From: Gammaproteobacteria bacterium
Lineage (GTDB): Bacteria; Pseudomonadota; Gammaproteobacteria; Ga0077536
NCBI GenBank assembly: GCA_016191285.1
Contig: JACPPA010000004.1
Span: 1-64,000, forward strand
Direction of reading: 5' to 3'
Length of the DNA: 64,000 bases
Of this stretch, positions 24,191 through 34,239 are shown one piece after another. The notes below the pieces were generated by a model, which saw nothing but the letters and a program-made list of their open reading frames with translations, was not told where the DNA came from and searched no databases. The stretch's first letter is position 1; each line of letters opens with the position of its first letter. A program made the translations under genes and the position numbers.

Positions 24191-24744
24191 CGGAACCGAC
24201 GCGCGCCGAAGTTCTCAAGGTCAAAGCCGAGGCGGATTGCCTGTATACGGCGGCGGAAATCGACGCCGCGCTCGCCCGCATGGCAGGCGCGATCACGTCG
24301 CGCCTTGCGCAGGTCGAGCCGTTGGTGCTGGTGGCGATGACCGGCGGCCTCGTGCCATCGGCTCTGCTCCTCCGCCTGCTCGATTTTCCACTGCAAGTCG
24401 ATTACTTCCACGCCACTCGTTATGGCGCGACGACCTCCGGCGGACAATTGCAATGGATCAGACGGCCACCCGCGAATGTGGCGGGGCGTACGGTGCTAAT
24501 CGTTGATGACTTGCTTGATCACGGCCTCACGTTACAGGCCGCTGTCGAAGAATGCCGCCTCTTGCACGCCACTGAAATATTGACTGCCGTATTGGTGATC
24601 AAGGAAATCGCCGACCGGCCGGGACTCAAGACCACCGACTTCCATGCGCTGGCGACGCCGGATCGCTATCTGTTTGGCTACGGCATGGATTACAAATCGT
24701 TCTGGCGTAATGGTTCGGGTCTGTATGCGGTGAACGGCTTATGA
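24187..24744 (+). CDS. Hypoxanthine-guanine phosphoribosyltransferase
   Basis: A 185-residue type I phosphoribosyltransferase. The PRPP-binding motif TVLIVDDLLDHGLTLQ is clear; LVLVAMTGGLVPSALLLRLLDFPLQVDYFHATRYG and DRYLFGYGMDYKSFWRN match the hypoxanthine-guanine phosphoribosyltransferase subgroup, which salvages hypoxanthine and guanine to IMP and GMP. The downstream gene releases hypoxanthine from methylthioinosine, so this enzyme can recycle its product, a good reason for their ATGA-coupled arrangement. Confidence 0.88.
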   Translation: MTEPTRAEVLKVKAEADCLYTAAEIDAALARMAGAITSRLAQVEPLVLVAMTGGLVPSALLLRLLDFPLQVDYFHATRYGATTSGGQLQWIRRPPANVAGRTVLIVDDLLDHGLTLQAAVEECRLLHATEILTAVLVIKEIADRPGLKTTDFHALATPDRYLFGYGMDYKSFWRNGSGLYAVNGL

Positions 24745-25481
24745 ATCGGGTCGCGATTATCGGTGGCAGTGGCCTCGATAAGCTAACGGCCTTGGTGGTG
24801 GAGAGTGCGCACACCGTAACGACGATTTACGGCACGCCGTCCGGGCCGCTACTCGAAGGCACACTCGATGGTGCACCCATCCTGTTCCTGCCGCGCCACG
24901 GCGCCACGCATGGCATTCCACCTCATCGCATTAATTACCGCGCGAACATCGCCGCCTTACGTGATTTTGGCGTGGAGGAGATTTTCGCGGTAACCGCGGT
25001 GGGCGGCATTGGCCCGGAGACTGGGCCAGGCCGCATTGTGATTCCGGATCAACTTATCGACTATACCTCTGGTCGCGAACACACGTTTTACGATGGCATC
25101 GATGCCAAGCTCGATCATGCCGAATTCGGCGAGCCCTACAGTGCGACGATTCGCACGCGGCTCATCCACGCCGCCGCACGCGTTGGCATCGAGGTGGTGC
25201 CGCACGGCGTGTATGGCGCGACCCAAGGCCCGCGGCTGGAATCCGCCGCCGAGATCGCGCGCCTTCAGCGCGACGGCTGCACGCTGGTGGGCATGACCGG
25301 TATGCCGGAAGCAGGTTTAGCGCGCGAGGCGGGCCTGCACTATGCAAATTGCGCGTTGAGTGTGAATTGGGCGGCAGGTATCGGTTCAACGCCGATTTCG
25401 CTTGTTGAAATTGGGCAGCATTTAACGCAGGGGATGGCGAGTGTGGTGCAGTTGTTAAGCGCGGCGCTGCGGACTCTGTAA
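24741..25481 (+). CDS. S-methyl-5'-thioinosine phosphorylase
   Basis: A 246-residue member of the purine nucleoside/MTA phosphorylase family II: MNRVAIIGGSGL (phosphate loop), LPRHGATHGIPPHRINYRANIAAL, AVTAVGGIG, GVYGATQGPRLESAAEIARL, DGCTLVGMTGMPEAGLAREAGL. The phosphorylases that act on methylthioinosine rather than MTA, known from Pseudomonas, have this short form and similar context, and an MTA deaminase gene (mtaD, 42331) is in the same window, which supports the assignment. Products are hypoxanthine and 5-methylthioribose 1-phosphate, the substrate of MtnA (41210). MTA phosphorylase activity cannot be excluded by sequence alone. Confidence 0.85.
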   Translation: MNRVAIIGGSGLDKLTALVVESAHTVTTIYGTPSGPLLEGTLDGAPILFLPRHGATHGIPPHRINYRANIAALRDFGVEEIFAVTAVGGIGPETGPGRIVIPDQLIDYTSGREHTFYDGIDAKLDHAEFGEPYSATIRTRLIHAAARVGIEVVPHGVYGATQGPRLESAAEIARLQRDGCTLVGMTGMPEAGLAREAGLHYANCALSVNWAAGIGSTPISLVEIGQHLTQGMASVVQLLSAALRTL

Positions 25482-25490
25482 TATTTTTCT

Positions 25491-25605
25491 ACCCCTCACC
25501 CTAGCCCTCTCCCGCAAGGGGAGAGGGGATGGACACTAACGGTCGAAACATCGCCGGAGCGGCAAACTCCCTCTCCCCTCGCGGGAGAGGGCCGGGGTGA
25601 GGGGG
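25491..25605. repeat. Family B composite element between convergent genes
   Basis: Arms CCCCTCACCCTAGCCCTCTC (25492) and GAGAGGGCCGGGGTGAGGGG (ending 25603) with a degenerate interior (GGTCGAAACATCGCCGGAGC). It lies between the convergent phosphorylase and csiV genes and could act as a bidirectional stop, though it lacks a U-tract. Confidence 0.8.
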
Positions 25606-25627
25606 ATCGGACCTGCAACACAATTCT

Positions 25628-26260
25628 TTATTGCGACTTAGCCTTCGGTGTGGGATCCGTCGACACTACTCGCTCGCGATTTAACGCATCCACCTGCACC
25701 AACACACCCAGCAGGGGATGATCGAAGTAATTCAATTCGCCGAGCGCCACGTTGCGGGTCTGCGCAACGCGCACTGGCGTTGCCCCTTGATGCGCGACGA
25801 ACAGCGTCTCCACCCGCTGATCTTTAGCGCTAACCCGCAGCCGTACTTGGCCTTCGACCCAGTTTTCTGAGGTCGCATCCTCGGCTTTCGCAGTGTCGGT
25901 TTGTTCGCCAATAAAAACCGCGCGACTGTCATCCGCCGCTTGGCGCCATGCGAGATGCGCAAGCGGCTGATGCGTCGCGCTATGCGCCAGCGCATCATAC
26001 GCGCCGGTGAGATGCAGCGCGCCAGGATCGAGTGCGGTATAGGCGAGGATCGCGGTATCGCTCGGCGTGGATTCAACCCGCGGCGCCAAATGCTGGGCGC
26101 GACTGAAATCGGGCACATCGGCCGCCTTCGCCCAGCTCTCTTCGGCGGCGTTGCGGTAACGAAAAACAATGACTTCGACTTGATACCAGCCGGCCGCACA
26201 ACTCGCAGTACTCCACAGTAACAATGCCCACGCGCCAAGGCGACGTTGCGTGCGCGTCAT
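25628..26260 (-). CDS. csiV: CsiV-family exported protein
   Basis: A 210-residue exported protein. Signal peptide (about 1-22, ending ASCAAGW) then WYQVEVIVFRYRN, the hallmark of the CsiV family, and a C-terminal LGELNYFDHPLLGVLVQVDAL, the family's ending motif. The name comes from Shewanella, where CsiV is an inhibitor of MreB-interacting/peptidoglycan functions or is described as peptidoglycan-binding; its role here is unproven. The gene follows mfd with a 4-bp ATGA overlap, the same neighbour as in Pseudomonas, so the two are co-translated. Confidence 0.8.
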   Translation of the reverse strand: MTRTQRRLGAWALLLWSTASCAAGWYQVEVIVFRYRNAAEESWAKAADVPDFSRAQHLAPRVESTPSDTAILAYTALDPGALHLTGAYDALAHSATHQPLAHLAWRQAADDSRAVFIGEQTDTAKAEDATSENWVEGQVRLRVSAKDQRVETLFVAHQGATPVRVAQTRNVALGELNYFDHPLLGVLVQVDALNRERVVSTDPTPKAKSQ

Positions 26261-29200
26261 GCGAGATCTCGGAGCAGCTTCTCGATTTCGCTGAAACGCG
26301 CGGCGGGCTCGGCGAGATCCTTGCGCAGACGCAGGCGCTCCTGGCCATCGAGTCGGTACGTGGGATTGCCTTGGATCAACTTAATCACCTTCATCGGGTC
26401 GATGTCTGGTTGTGCTTGAAACTCAATCACCCCACCGGCGCGCCCGATATCGATGCGCTTAATGCCGAGCCGATTCGCGGCGAGTTTGAGCGCAGTGACG
26501 CGAAACAGATTATGCACCTGCGGTCCGATCTCGCCGAAGCGATCGATGATTTCCTCTTTCAGCCGTTCTAAATCGGATTTATCCAGCGCGCTCGCAATGC
26601 GCTTGTACAGGATTAATCTCGCATGCACATCCGGCAGGTAATCTTCGGGCAGCAGCGCCGGGATATGCAACTCGACCTCGGTCGCCCGCGGACCGGGATC
26701 ATCGATATTCGGTTGGCGGCCGGCTTTCAATGCCGCGACCGCGCGATTCAACAAATCGCTGTAGAGTCCAAACCCAATTTCTTGAATGTGTCCGCTCTGA
26801 CCTTCGCCGAGAATTTCGCCCGCGCCACGAATTTCCATATCGTGCGTCGCCAAGGTAAAGCCCACCCCGAGATCTTCCAGCGCTTCGACGGCGTCCAAAC
26901 GCTTTACGGCGTCGGCCGTGATGGCCTTGCGCGGCGGCGAAATCAGATAGGCATACGCCCGGTGATGCGAGCGGCCGACCCGGCCGCGCAACTGATACAA
27001 CTGCGCCAATCCGAATTTATCCGCGCGGTTGATGATCATCGTGTTTGCGTTCGGGATATCGATGCCGGTTTCGATGATGGTCGTGCACACCAGCACATTG
27101 CACCGCCGGTGATAGAAGTCCAGCATCACCTGCTCGAGATCGCGTTCGCGCATCTGGCCATGGGCGTGCTGCACGCGCGCCTCCGGCACTAAGGCGTGTA
27201 ATTGTTCGACCAGGCGCACGATGGTCTCGATATCGTTGTGCACGAAGTAGACCTGTCCGCCGCGACTCAGCTCGCGTAAGACAGCTTCGCGGATCAATTC
27301 ATCCGACCATTCGTAGACAAAGGTCTTCACCGCCAGCCGCTTCAGCGGCGCGGTCGCGATCACCGACAATTCGCGCGTGCCGGCGAGTGCTAGATTCAAG
27401 GTTCGCGGGATCGGCGTCGCGGTCAAGGTCAGAATGTCCACTTCCGTGCGCAGCGCTTTCAGCTGTTCTTTTTGCCGCACGCCGAAGCGATGTTCTTCGT
27501 CGATGATCACGAGCCCAAGATGCTTGAACTTAACATCGCGACTCAACAATTTGTGCGTGCCGATCACAATGTCCACCGAACCGCCGGCCAGGCCGGCCAG
27601 CGCCGCCCGCGTGGCCTGCGCATCGCGAAAGCGCGATAGTTGCTCGATTCGAATCGGCCAATCGGCAAAGCGATCGCGGAAGGTCTGATAATGCTGCTGC
27701 GCGAGCAAGGTGGTCGGCACCAACACCGAAACTTGTCGACCATCGTTCACCGCGACGAAAGCCGCACGCATCGCGACTTCAGTCTTCCCGAACCCGACAT
27801 CCCCGCAGATCAGCCGATCCATCGGCTTCGGGTCCTGCATGTCCGCGACCACCGCCTCGATGGCAGCCAGCTGATCCGGGGTTTCTTCGAACGGGAAACC
27901 TTGCTCGAACGTGAGATAAGCATCGCGATCGACGCCAAAACCATGCCCGAGCCGGGCCGCGCGCTTGGCGTGAATTTCCAGCAATTCCACCGCGACATCC
28001 CGGATCCGTTCGGCGGCGCGCCGCCGGGCTTTTTCCCATTGCCCGCTGCCCAATTTATGCAGCGGTGCGTGTTCTGGATCAATGCCGGTGTAGCGCGAAA
28101 TAAAACCGAGCGCGGCTACTGGAATGTAGAGTTTATCGCCATCGGCGTATTCGAGCTTGATGTACTCGCTAGTTACGTCGCCCGCCGTCAGGACCTCAAG
28201 ACCAAGGTAGCGACCGATACCGTGTAATTCGTGGACCACCGGATCGCCGATGTGCAGTTCGGCGAGATTGCGCACCACCGCTTCTTGATCGACATTGCTG
28301 CGACGGCGGCGGCGTTGCGCGGCGCGCTCGCCAAACAATTGGCTTTCGGTGACGATCGCGAGCGCCGGATCGTCGATCTCAACCCCTTCGCCAAGCGGCG
28401 CCACCGCCATCCCGAGTTTGTCGCTTGCGTCAAGGAAGGCCTGCCAGCTTGCGAACTGCTTTAGCGGCAGACCGTGACCGCCAAACAACTCAGCGATCGT
28501 TTCGCGGCGGCCGTTCGATTCGGCAACGACCAAGATCCGGCCAGTAAAACGTTGCACATACTCGCGCACCGCGATCAGCGGCTCCTTGGCGCGCACATCG
28601 ATCGGCAGCCGCGTCGCGGGTCGCGTCGCGAAGCGCTGGCCATGCGCGCGATCAGCCCATTCCTCGCCGCCGAGCGCCACGCGCGGATAACGGGCGATGG
28701 CTTCGCGCGCCTCCGCCCAGGTTAAAAACAACCGTTCCGGCGGTAGCAGCGGACGTTCCACGTCGTGCCGCAATTGTTCGTAGCGCTCGGCCACGGTGTG
28801 CTGAAACGTTTCGGTCGCTTGATTTAAGGCGCCGTCCAACAAAAACAAACTATTCTCGGGCAGGTAATCGAAGAGCGTCGCGACTGTTTCGAAAAAGAGT
28901 GGCAAGTAATATTCAATTCCAGCCGGCGCCAGCCCTTCGCTGACGTCTTCAAAGATCGGACTGGCCGACGGTCTGCCCTCGAAACTGAGCCGCCAATTGC
29001 GTTTAAAGCACGCGATCCCGTCAGCGGTCAGCGGCACTTCGCGCGCCGGGAGGAGTTCGATCGCATCGGTCTGTACGGTCGAGCGTTGGGTTTCAACATC
29101 GAATAGCCGCAGCGTTTCGATGTCATCGCCAAACAGATCGATCCGAAACGGCTGATGCGCGCCCATCGGGAACACATCGATGATCGAGCCGCGAATCGCG

Positions 29201-29703
29201 AAGTCGCCGTGGTCCATGACCTGCGGCATGTAGCGATAACCCGATTCGGTCAGACGCTTGCGAAAGGCTTCACGATCCAGGGAATCGCCAATTTTTAATT
29301 GGAAGGATTGGCCATGCACCCACTCGCGCGGCGCCAGGCGATGGAGCAGCGTGCCGACGGCAATGATGAGGCAACCCTGCTGTTGACTGGCGAGGCGACT
29401 CAAGGTGCCCATGCGTTCGGACACGATGTCCTGAAACGGACTGAATCGATCGTAGGGAAGGGTTTCCCAGTCCGGTAGGTGAATGACGGGCAGCTCGGGT
29501 GCAAAAAACGGGAGTTCCGCATCGAATTGCACGGCAGCCGCCGAATCGGCGCACACCAGGACGGTTAAACCCGCATGACGCCGCGCGGCCTCGGCCACGC
29601 TAAGCGAACGCGCGGCGCCGAACAGGTGGGTCCAATAGCGCAGGCGTTCGCCGCGCACGGGTGGCGTGGGCACGAACGGACTTAGCCTCGTGATATCCTC
29701 CAT
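26257..29703 (-). CDS. mfd: Transcription-repair coupling factor
   Basis: The 1148-residue Mfd translocase removes RNA polymerase stalled at DNA lesions and recruits UvrA. The N-terminal third is UvrB-like (LPDWETLPYDRFSPFQDIVSERMGTLSRL), followed by the RNA polymerase-interacting domain (GDPVVHELHGIGRYLGLE, KLEYADGDKLYIPVA) and a RecG-like superfamily 2 helicase with Walker A GDVGFGKTEVAMRAAF, DEEHRFGVRQKE, TATPIPRTLNLAL and QLRGRVGRS, and a C-terminal TRCF domain. Length is standard (E. coli 1148). It precedes csiV and follows pyrF on the same strand. Confidence 0.98.
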   Translation of the reverse strand: MEDITRLSPFVPTPPVRGERLRYWTHLFGAARSLSVAEAARRHAGLTVLVCADSAAAVQFDAELPFFAPELPVIHLPDWETLPYDRFSPFQDIVSERMGTLSRLASQQQGCLIIAVGTLLHRLAPREWVHGQSFQLKIGDSLDREAFRKRLTESGYRYMPQVMDHGDFAIRGSIIDVFPMGAHQPFRIDLFGDDIETLRLFDVETQRSTVQTDAIELLPAREVPLTADGIACFKRNWRLSFEGRPSASPIFEDVSEGLAPAGIEYYLPLFFETVATLFDYLPENSLFLLDGALNQATETFQHTVAERYEQLRHDVERPLLPPERLFLTWAEAREAIARYPRVALGGEEWADRAHGQRFATRPATRLPIDVRAKEPLIAVREYVQRFTGRILVVAESNGRRETIAELFGGHGLPLKQFASWQAFLDASDKLGMAVAPLGEGVEIDDPALAIVTESQLFGERAAQRRRRRSNVDQEAVVRNLAELHIGDPVVHELHGIGRYLGLEVLTAGDVTSEYIKLEYADGDKLYIPVAALGFISRYTGIDPEHAPLHKLGSGQWEKARRRAAERIRDVAVELLEIHAKRAARLGHGFGVDRDAYLTFEQGFPFEETPDQLAAIEAVVADMQDPKPMDRLICGDVGFGKTEVAMRAAFVAVNDGRQVSVLVPTTLLAQQHYQTFRDRFADWPIRIEQLSRFRDAQATRAALAGLAGGSVDIVIGTHKLLSRDVKFKHLGLVIIDEEHRFGVRQKEQLKALRTEVDILTLTATPIPRTLNLALAGTRELSVIATAPLKRLAVKTFVYEWSDELIREAVLRELSRGGQVYFVHNDIETIVRLVEQLHALVPEARVQHAHGQMRERDLEQVMLDFYHRRCNVLVCTTIIETGIDIPNANTMIINRADKFGLAQLYQLRGRVGRSHHRAYAYLISPPRKAITADAVKRLDAVEALEDLGVGFTLATHDMEIRGAGEILGEGQSGHIQEIGFGLYSDLLNRAVAALKAGRQPNIDDPGPRATEVELHIPALLPEDYLPDVHARLILYKRIASALDKSDLERLKEEIIDRFGEIGPQVHNLFRVTALKLAANRLGIKRIDIGRAGGVIEFQAQPDIDPMKVIKLIQGNPTYRLDGQERLRLRKDLAEPAARFSEIEKLLRDLA

Positions 29704-29717
29704 GCGAGTGGCTAGCG

Positions 29718-30425
29718 CTAGGTCTCCCGAGCGGCGCGTGCGATCTCCGATTCCAATTCAGCCAGCGCGAGTCGCGGATCGGCGGCGCGCGTGAGCGGGC
29801 GACCCACCACCAAATAATCACTACCAGCACGCACCGCGACGGTTGGCGTAGCTGCGCGGTGTTGATCGTCAAGGCCGGCGCCCGTCGGCCGAATGCCCGG
29901 CGTGACGGTCAAAAACGCCGCGCCGCAATCGCCTTTGACCGCGGCGATTTCGTGCGGTGAGCAGACGACGCCGTCGAGGCCGCAGTCGTGCGCGAGCCGG
30001 GTTAGACGTGCGACTTGGGTCGCGGAGGAATCACCGACTCCGATTTCGCGCAATTGTGCATCGTCCAAGCTCGTTAGTACTGTCACCGCAATCAACAGCG
30101 GCCTGGGCTGACAGCCGGCGAGGCTGGCGCGCGCCGCGCTTAGCATGTCGCGGCCACCGCTGGCATGCACGTTGATCATCCATACGCCGAGCGCCGCGGC
30201 GGCACGACACGCCGCCGCCACGGTGGAAGGAATATCGTGATACTTGAGATCGAGAAACACCTTGGCGCCACGCGCGACGAACGCGCGCACGACGTCAGGT
30301 CCGGCATGCGTGAAGAGTTCTTTCCCAATCTTGAATCCGCAATTCGCGAACCCGAGTTGCTCGGCAAGCGCGAAGGCGTCACTTGCCTGCGGATAATCGA
30401 GCGCAACGATGACTTTCGACTTCAT
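29718..30425 (-). CDS. pyrF: Orotidine 5'-phosphate decarboxylase
   Basis: A 235-residue TIM-barrel enzyme for the last step of UMP synthesis. VIVALDYPQ at the N-terminus, [16 protein letters not shown] (catalytic D-x-K-x-x-D) and [21 protein letters not shown] (phosphate loop) are clear. Start at ATG 30425 ([10 protein letters not shown]); the upstream open frame overlaps lapB and is rejected. It sits 7 bp behind lapB, as in E. coli and many relatives. Confidence 0.96.
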   Translation of the reverse strand: MKSKVIVALDYPQASDAFALAEQLGFANCGFKIGKELFTHAGPDVVRAFVARGAKVFLDLKYHDIPSTVAAACRAAAALGVWMINVHASGGRDMLSAARASLAGCQPRPLLIAVTVLTSLDDAQLREIGVGDSSATQVARLTRLAHDCGLDGVVCSPHEIAAVKGDCGAAFLTVTPGIRPTGAGLDDQHRAATPTVAVRAGSDYLVVGRPLTRAADPRLALAELESEIARAARET

Positions 30426-30432
30426 CGGTGAT

Positions 30433-31620
30433 TCATTCACCCTCGATGCCATGGATCGGCTTGCTGCTATTCCAACGCTTGCACCCCGGACACTGCCAGT
30501 GGATGGAGCGTCCGGAAAATCCACAATGCGCGCACTTGTAAGTGGCCTTGCTCGCAATCAAACGCAGCGCGGTTTCCTTCAGGATTAAAAGATCTTCACG
30601 CGACTCGCCGAGCGCGCCATGCAGCGCGTAATCGATCAAGCGGTCGATGCCTTTGATGGTCGGCCTTATTTTCAATTCCTGGACGATATAGCGCTTGGCG
30701 TCGGCCAGACCGTCGTGTTCATAGGTGAGCTCGGCCATCATCAGCACCGGCGACACACCGGCCCGCAAGGCCGCCAATCGGCCCAAGTACTCGCGCAAGT
30801 CGTCCATGCGATCAAGTGCTCGATAACACTTCACCAGCGGGCCGATGGTCTCGGCGATAAACTCGATGTCCTGGTGTTCGACGCGCTTCAGATGCTGAAT
30901 ACCCAATTCATACTCGCGATTAGCGATGGCGATCCCCGCGCACAGTAAACTTGCACGAACGCATTTCCGATCGGCCGCCAATGCGCGTTCGAGCAATTCC
31001 AAGGCTTCTTGGCGATTGTTTCGATCGAGTTGGGTTTGCGCTTGTTCGCACAAGAAATGCGCGCGTTCGCTACTCAGGTTCTCGCCGTTCACGGCTTCGA
31101 GCCGCGCGCTGACTTCCAGGGCCTTGTCCCAATCCTGTTCCTGCTGGTAGATATCGATCAAATGGCGTAGCGCCTGTGGCTGAAACATCTTGAGTTCCAG
31201 CAACTCTAGAAATAGATTCTCGGCGCGATCGAAGAGTCCCGAGCGCATGTAATCGAGGCTCAGCTCGAGCAGCGCCTGGCCGCGATGCTGTACGTCAAGC
31301 GTGGTGCGGGCGACAAGATTTTGATGAATGCGAATGGCGCGATCGACTTCCCCACGCCGCCGGAAAAGATTGCCCAGCGCCAGATGCGTTTCGACCGTTT
31401 CGGATTCGACTTCCAAGACTTTGACCAGCACTTCAATCGCCTTGTCGGGCCGATCATGCAATAAATAATTCAGGCCCTTAAAATAATCCGTCGCGATCTG
31501 CGCGTGCTGATCGCGGCGCACGCGATAGTTGGCCAAATCGCGCCGGCCAAAAAACCAACCCGACACCGCCGCCACCGGCAATAGCGCGGCGGTTAGAAAA
31601 AAGAGCGTTTCACTCCCCAT
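30433..31620 (-). CDS. lapB: Lipopolysaccharide assembly protein LapB
   Basis: A 395-residue inner-membrane protein (YciM) that controls lipopolysaccharide synthesis by promoting FtsH degradation of LpxC. An N-terminal transmembrane helix (about 5-24) is followed by TPR repeats ([46 protein letters not shown], ...) and a C-terminal rubredoxin-like metal site [10 protein letters not shown]...CPGCKRW. The start codon lies 11 bp inside the end of lapA. Confidence 0.96.
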   Translation of the reverse strand: MGSETLFFLTAALLPVAAVSGWFFGRRDLANYRVRRDQHAQIATDYFKGLNYLLHDRPDKAIEVLVKVLEVESETVETHLALGNLFRRRGEVDRAIRIHQNLVARTTLDVQHRGQALLELSLDYMRSGLFDRAENLFLELLELKMFQPQALRHLIDIYQQEQDWDKALEVSARLEAVNGENLSSERAHFLCEQAQTQLDRNNRQEALELLERALAADRKCVRASLLCAGIAIANREYELGIQHLKRVEHQDIEFIAETIGPLVKCYRALDRMDDLREYLGRLAALRAGVSPVLMMAELTYEHDGLADAKRYIVQELKIRPTIKGIDRLIDYALHGALGESREDLLILKETALRLIASKATYKCAHCGFSGRSIHWQCPGCKRWNSSKPIHGIEGE

Positions 31621-31903
31621 GCGGAACCATCGCGTCAGGTGGCGCGGCCGCGCGCGTTGCCAGTTGAGCTTGGCGGGTCAAGCGCCGCGCGGTGCGCCGT
31701 GCGCGTACGAGGCCGGGTAGCATGGCAAGCACGCCACACAGCGCGCCCACGACGACGCTACTCACCACCGCCCACGACAAGGGCAGGTCAAATTGAGCCA
31801 CGTAGAAATCGAGTGTGACCGGTTGCCGGTTTTTGAGATGGAAGGCGAGCCCGGCCAGCAATACCGCCAGGCCGCACAGCAAGCGGAACCAGCGCCCTAG
31901 CAC
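31610..31903 (-). CDS. lapA: Lipopolysaccharide assembly protein LapA
   Basis: A 97-residue inner-membrane protein (DUF1049) with two transmembrane segments, residues about 4-21 and 42-64, separated by the KNRQPVTLDFYVAQFDLPLS loop characteristic of LapA, and a basic cytoplasmic tail (RARRTARRLTRQAQLATRAA). It works with LapB in lipopolysaccharide assembly control. It overlaps lapB by 11 bp and follows ihfB. Confidence 0.92.
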   Translation of the reverse strand: MLGRWFRLLCGLAVLLAGLAFHLKNRQPVTLDFYVAQFDLPLSWAVVSSVVVGALCGVLAMLPGLVRARRTARRLTRQAQLATRAAAPPDAMVPHGE

Positions 31904-31996
31904 GAAGGGGCCACCAAAGAGTCCGCCACGCCGCAGCTAATCGACATACCGCCCGGAACGAGGACGCCGGGCGTAGAACGCAGGCGTCGCGTCCGT

Positions 31997-32341
31997 TTAA
32001 TCGTCGTCCTCATCATCGTCATGCGCCGACGCCGCGCGTCCACGCGCAATGGTTTCATCGTCGAGCGCATTGACTCTTTCGCGCAATTCTTTGCCGGGTT
32101 TGAAATGCGGCACGTATTTAGCCGGAAGCGATACCGGGTCGCCCGATTTCGGATTACGCCCGACGCGCGGCGGGCGGTAATGAAGTGAGAAGCTGCCAAA
32201 ACCGCGGATCTCGATTCGCTGACCCGACGCCAACGTCTGGCCCATTTGCTCCAGCATGGTTTTAACCGCGAGTTCGACGTCGCGGTAGCCCAGCTGCACT
32301 TGTTTCCCGACGAGAATTTCGATCAACTCTGACTTTGTCAT
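31997..32341 (-). CDS. ihfB: Integration host factor beta subunit
   Basis: A 114-residue DNA-bending protein of the HU/IHF family. [14 protein letters not shown] at the N-terminus, [51 protein letters not shown] carries the beta-arm with its DNA-intercalating proline. It partners IHF-alpha (not in the window). It is longer than the usual ~95 residues because of a C-terminal tail ending HDDDEDDD. Standard position between lapA and rpsA. IHF often serves sigma-54 promoters such as that proposed at 7056. Confidence 0.95.
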   Translation of the reverse strand: MTKSELIEILVGKQVQLGYRDVELAVKTMLEQMGQTLASGQRIEIRGFGSFSLHYRPPRVGRNPKSGDPVSLPAKYVPHFKPGKELRERVNALDDETIARGRAASAHDDDEDDD

Positions 32342-32424
32342 TCTTGTTCTCGCTTTACCCCACCCTTGTGCCCGTGACCCATGAAGAAGCGCTTACAACG
32401 GCCCGTAATGGTCGCTAGCGCGGC

Positions 32425-34122
32425 TTACTTCTCCATTTGCTCCTTCAGGAGATCGCCCAGCGTGGTCGTTCCGGGTTCGTGATCGGAACTGTATTCCTGC
32501 AAGGCGGTGGCTTCGTCTTCGTTGTCCTTGGCCTTGATCGAGAGGTTGATCACGCGGCGCTTGCGATCGACGCCGATAATCATCGCCTCAATCTCTTGGT
32601 TTTCCTTAAGCACCTTGCGCGCATCGTCTACTTGGTCGCGGGAGATTTCAGTCGCCCGCAACACGCCTTCGATACCTTCGCCAAGGCTTACGGTTGCCGA
32701 CTTAGCATCAATGGCGATGATCGTACCCGTCACGACGGCGCCTTTACCGGTATCCGCCAGATAAGTCGAGAAGGGATCTTGCGCCAGCTGCTTGATACCC
32801 AGCGAAATCCGCTCGCGCTCCGCATCCACGGCCAGCACCACGGTCTCGATTTCGTCACCCTTCTTGAAATTGCGCACCGCTTCTTCGCCGGGGATATCCC
32901 ACGACAAATCGGACAAATGCACGAGGCCGTCGATACCGCCATCAAGGCCGATAAAGATGCCGAAATCGGTAATCGACTTGATGACTCCCGAGACGCGATC
33001 GTTCTTGTTATGGGTGGCCGCGAACTCTTCCCACGGATTGGCGCGGCATTGCTTCATGCCCAACGAAATGCGCCGGCGCTCTTCGTCGATATCGAGCACC
33101 ATGACTTCGACTTCTTGGCCGAGGTGAACCACCTTCGACGGATGCACGTTCTTGTTCGTCCAATCCATCTCGGAAACGTGCACCAGACCTTCGACGCCAG
33201 CTTCGATCTCGACGAAGCAGCCATAATCCGCGATGTTGGTCACGGTGCCGAAGAGGCGCGTGTGTTCGGGATAGCGGCGCGAAATATCGACCCACGGATC
33301 TTCACCCAACTGCTTCAGACCTAACGAGACGCGGGTGCGTTCGCGATCGAATTTCAACACCTTGACGGTTAACTCTTCGCCGATGCTGACCACTTCGGAC
33401 GGATGCTTGACGCGTTTCCACGCCATGTCGGTGATATGCAAGAGGCCATCAATGCCGCCCAGGTCGATAAACGCGCCGTAGTCGGTGAGGTTCTTGACCA
33501 AGCCCTTGGTGATGGCGCCTTCTTTCAAGCTTTCGAATAGCGCTTCGCGCTCGGCCGAATTTTCGCTCTCGACCACCGCGCGCCGCGAGACGACCACGTT
33601 ATTGCGTTTGCGATCAACCTTGACCACCTTGAAATCGAGCGGCTTGCCTTCGAGATAGCTGGTGTCACGGACGGGTCGCACATCGACCAAGGAGCCCGGC
33701 AGGAACGCGCGAATGGTCGCGATGTCGACGGTGAATCCGCCCTTGACCTTGTCGCTGATGATGCCGGTGACCGTTTGCTGCGCTTCGCAGGCTTTTTCGA
33801 GTTCATCCCAGGCCTTGGCGCGCTTGGCTTTTTCGCGCGATAAGCGGGTTTCGCCGAAGCCGTCTTCAACCGCGTCGAGCGCCACGTCGACGATATCGCC
33901 GACCGCGATTTCAAGTTCGCCCTTGGCGTTCCGGAATTGCGCGATGTCGATCACGCCTTCCGATTTCAGCCCGGCGTTGACGACGACGCGATCGGTGGTA
34001 ATTTCGACGATCGTCCCTTGGATGATCGTCCCCGGCTTCATCTTGGTTTGAACGAGGCTGAGCTCGAATAACTCGGCGAAACTTTCGGACTGACTGACTT
34101 CCGACAAACTGGCTTCCGACAT
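32425..34122 (-). CDS. rpsA: 30S ribosomal protein S1
   Basis: A 565-residue protein with six S1 (OB-fold) domains, each visible by repeats of the type [27 protein letters not shown]. Residues about 35-100, 120-185, 205-275, 290-360, 380-450 and 465-535 are the six units; the first two bind the ribosome, the others mRNA. Essential for translation of structured mRNAs. Family length is 555-570. Flanked by cmk and ihfB as in most gamma- and betaproteobacteria. Confidence 0.97.
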   Translation of the reverse strand: MSEASLSEVSQSESFAELFELSLVQTKMKPGTIIQGTIVEITTDRVVVNAGLKSEGVIDIAQFRNAKGELEIAVGDIVDVALDAVEDGFGETRLSREKAKRAKAWDELEKACEAQQTVTGIISDKVKGGFTVDIATIRAFLPGSLVDVRPVRDTSYLEGKPLDFKVVKVDRKRNNVVVSRRAVVESENSAEREALFESLKEGAITKGLVKNLTDYGAFIDLGGIDGLLHITDMAWKRVKHPSEVVSIGEELTVKVLKFDRERTRVSLGLKQLGEDPWVDISRRYPEHTRLFGTVTNIADYGCFVEIEAGVEGLVHVSEMDWTNKNVHPSKVVHLGQEVEVMVLDIDEERRRISLGMKQCRANPWEEFAATHNKNDRVSGVIKSITDFGIFIGLDGGIDGLVHLSDLSWDIPGEEAVRNFKKGDEIETVVLAVDAERERISLGIKQLAQDPFSTYLADTGKGAVVTGTIIAIDAKSATVSLGEGIEGVLRATEISRDQVDDARKVLKENQEIEAMIIGVDRKRRVINLSIKAKDNEDEATALQEYSSDHEPGTTTLGDLLKEQMEK

Positions 34123-34239
34123 GCTGGTATTTTCTCTTCTGATCAGGGCGCGAAGCGGTTACCGGAAGGCCGATAAACTTCTGCTAACTACCCATCGCAG
34201 GGGTTAAGGGTTGAACAAATGGACATCGAGCCGAGCGCC

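Noticed and set aside
31951-31974. Possible terminator hairpin CGCCCGG / CCGGGCG after ihfB.
   Set aside because: A short stem without a U-tract, in the middle of a likely operon.
32437-33324. A 295-codon open frame opposite rpsA.
   Set aside because: Antisense shadow of the S1 repeats; internal repetitiveness comes from the S1 domains.
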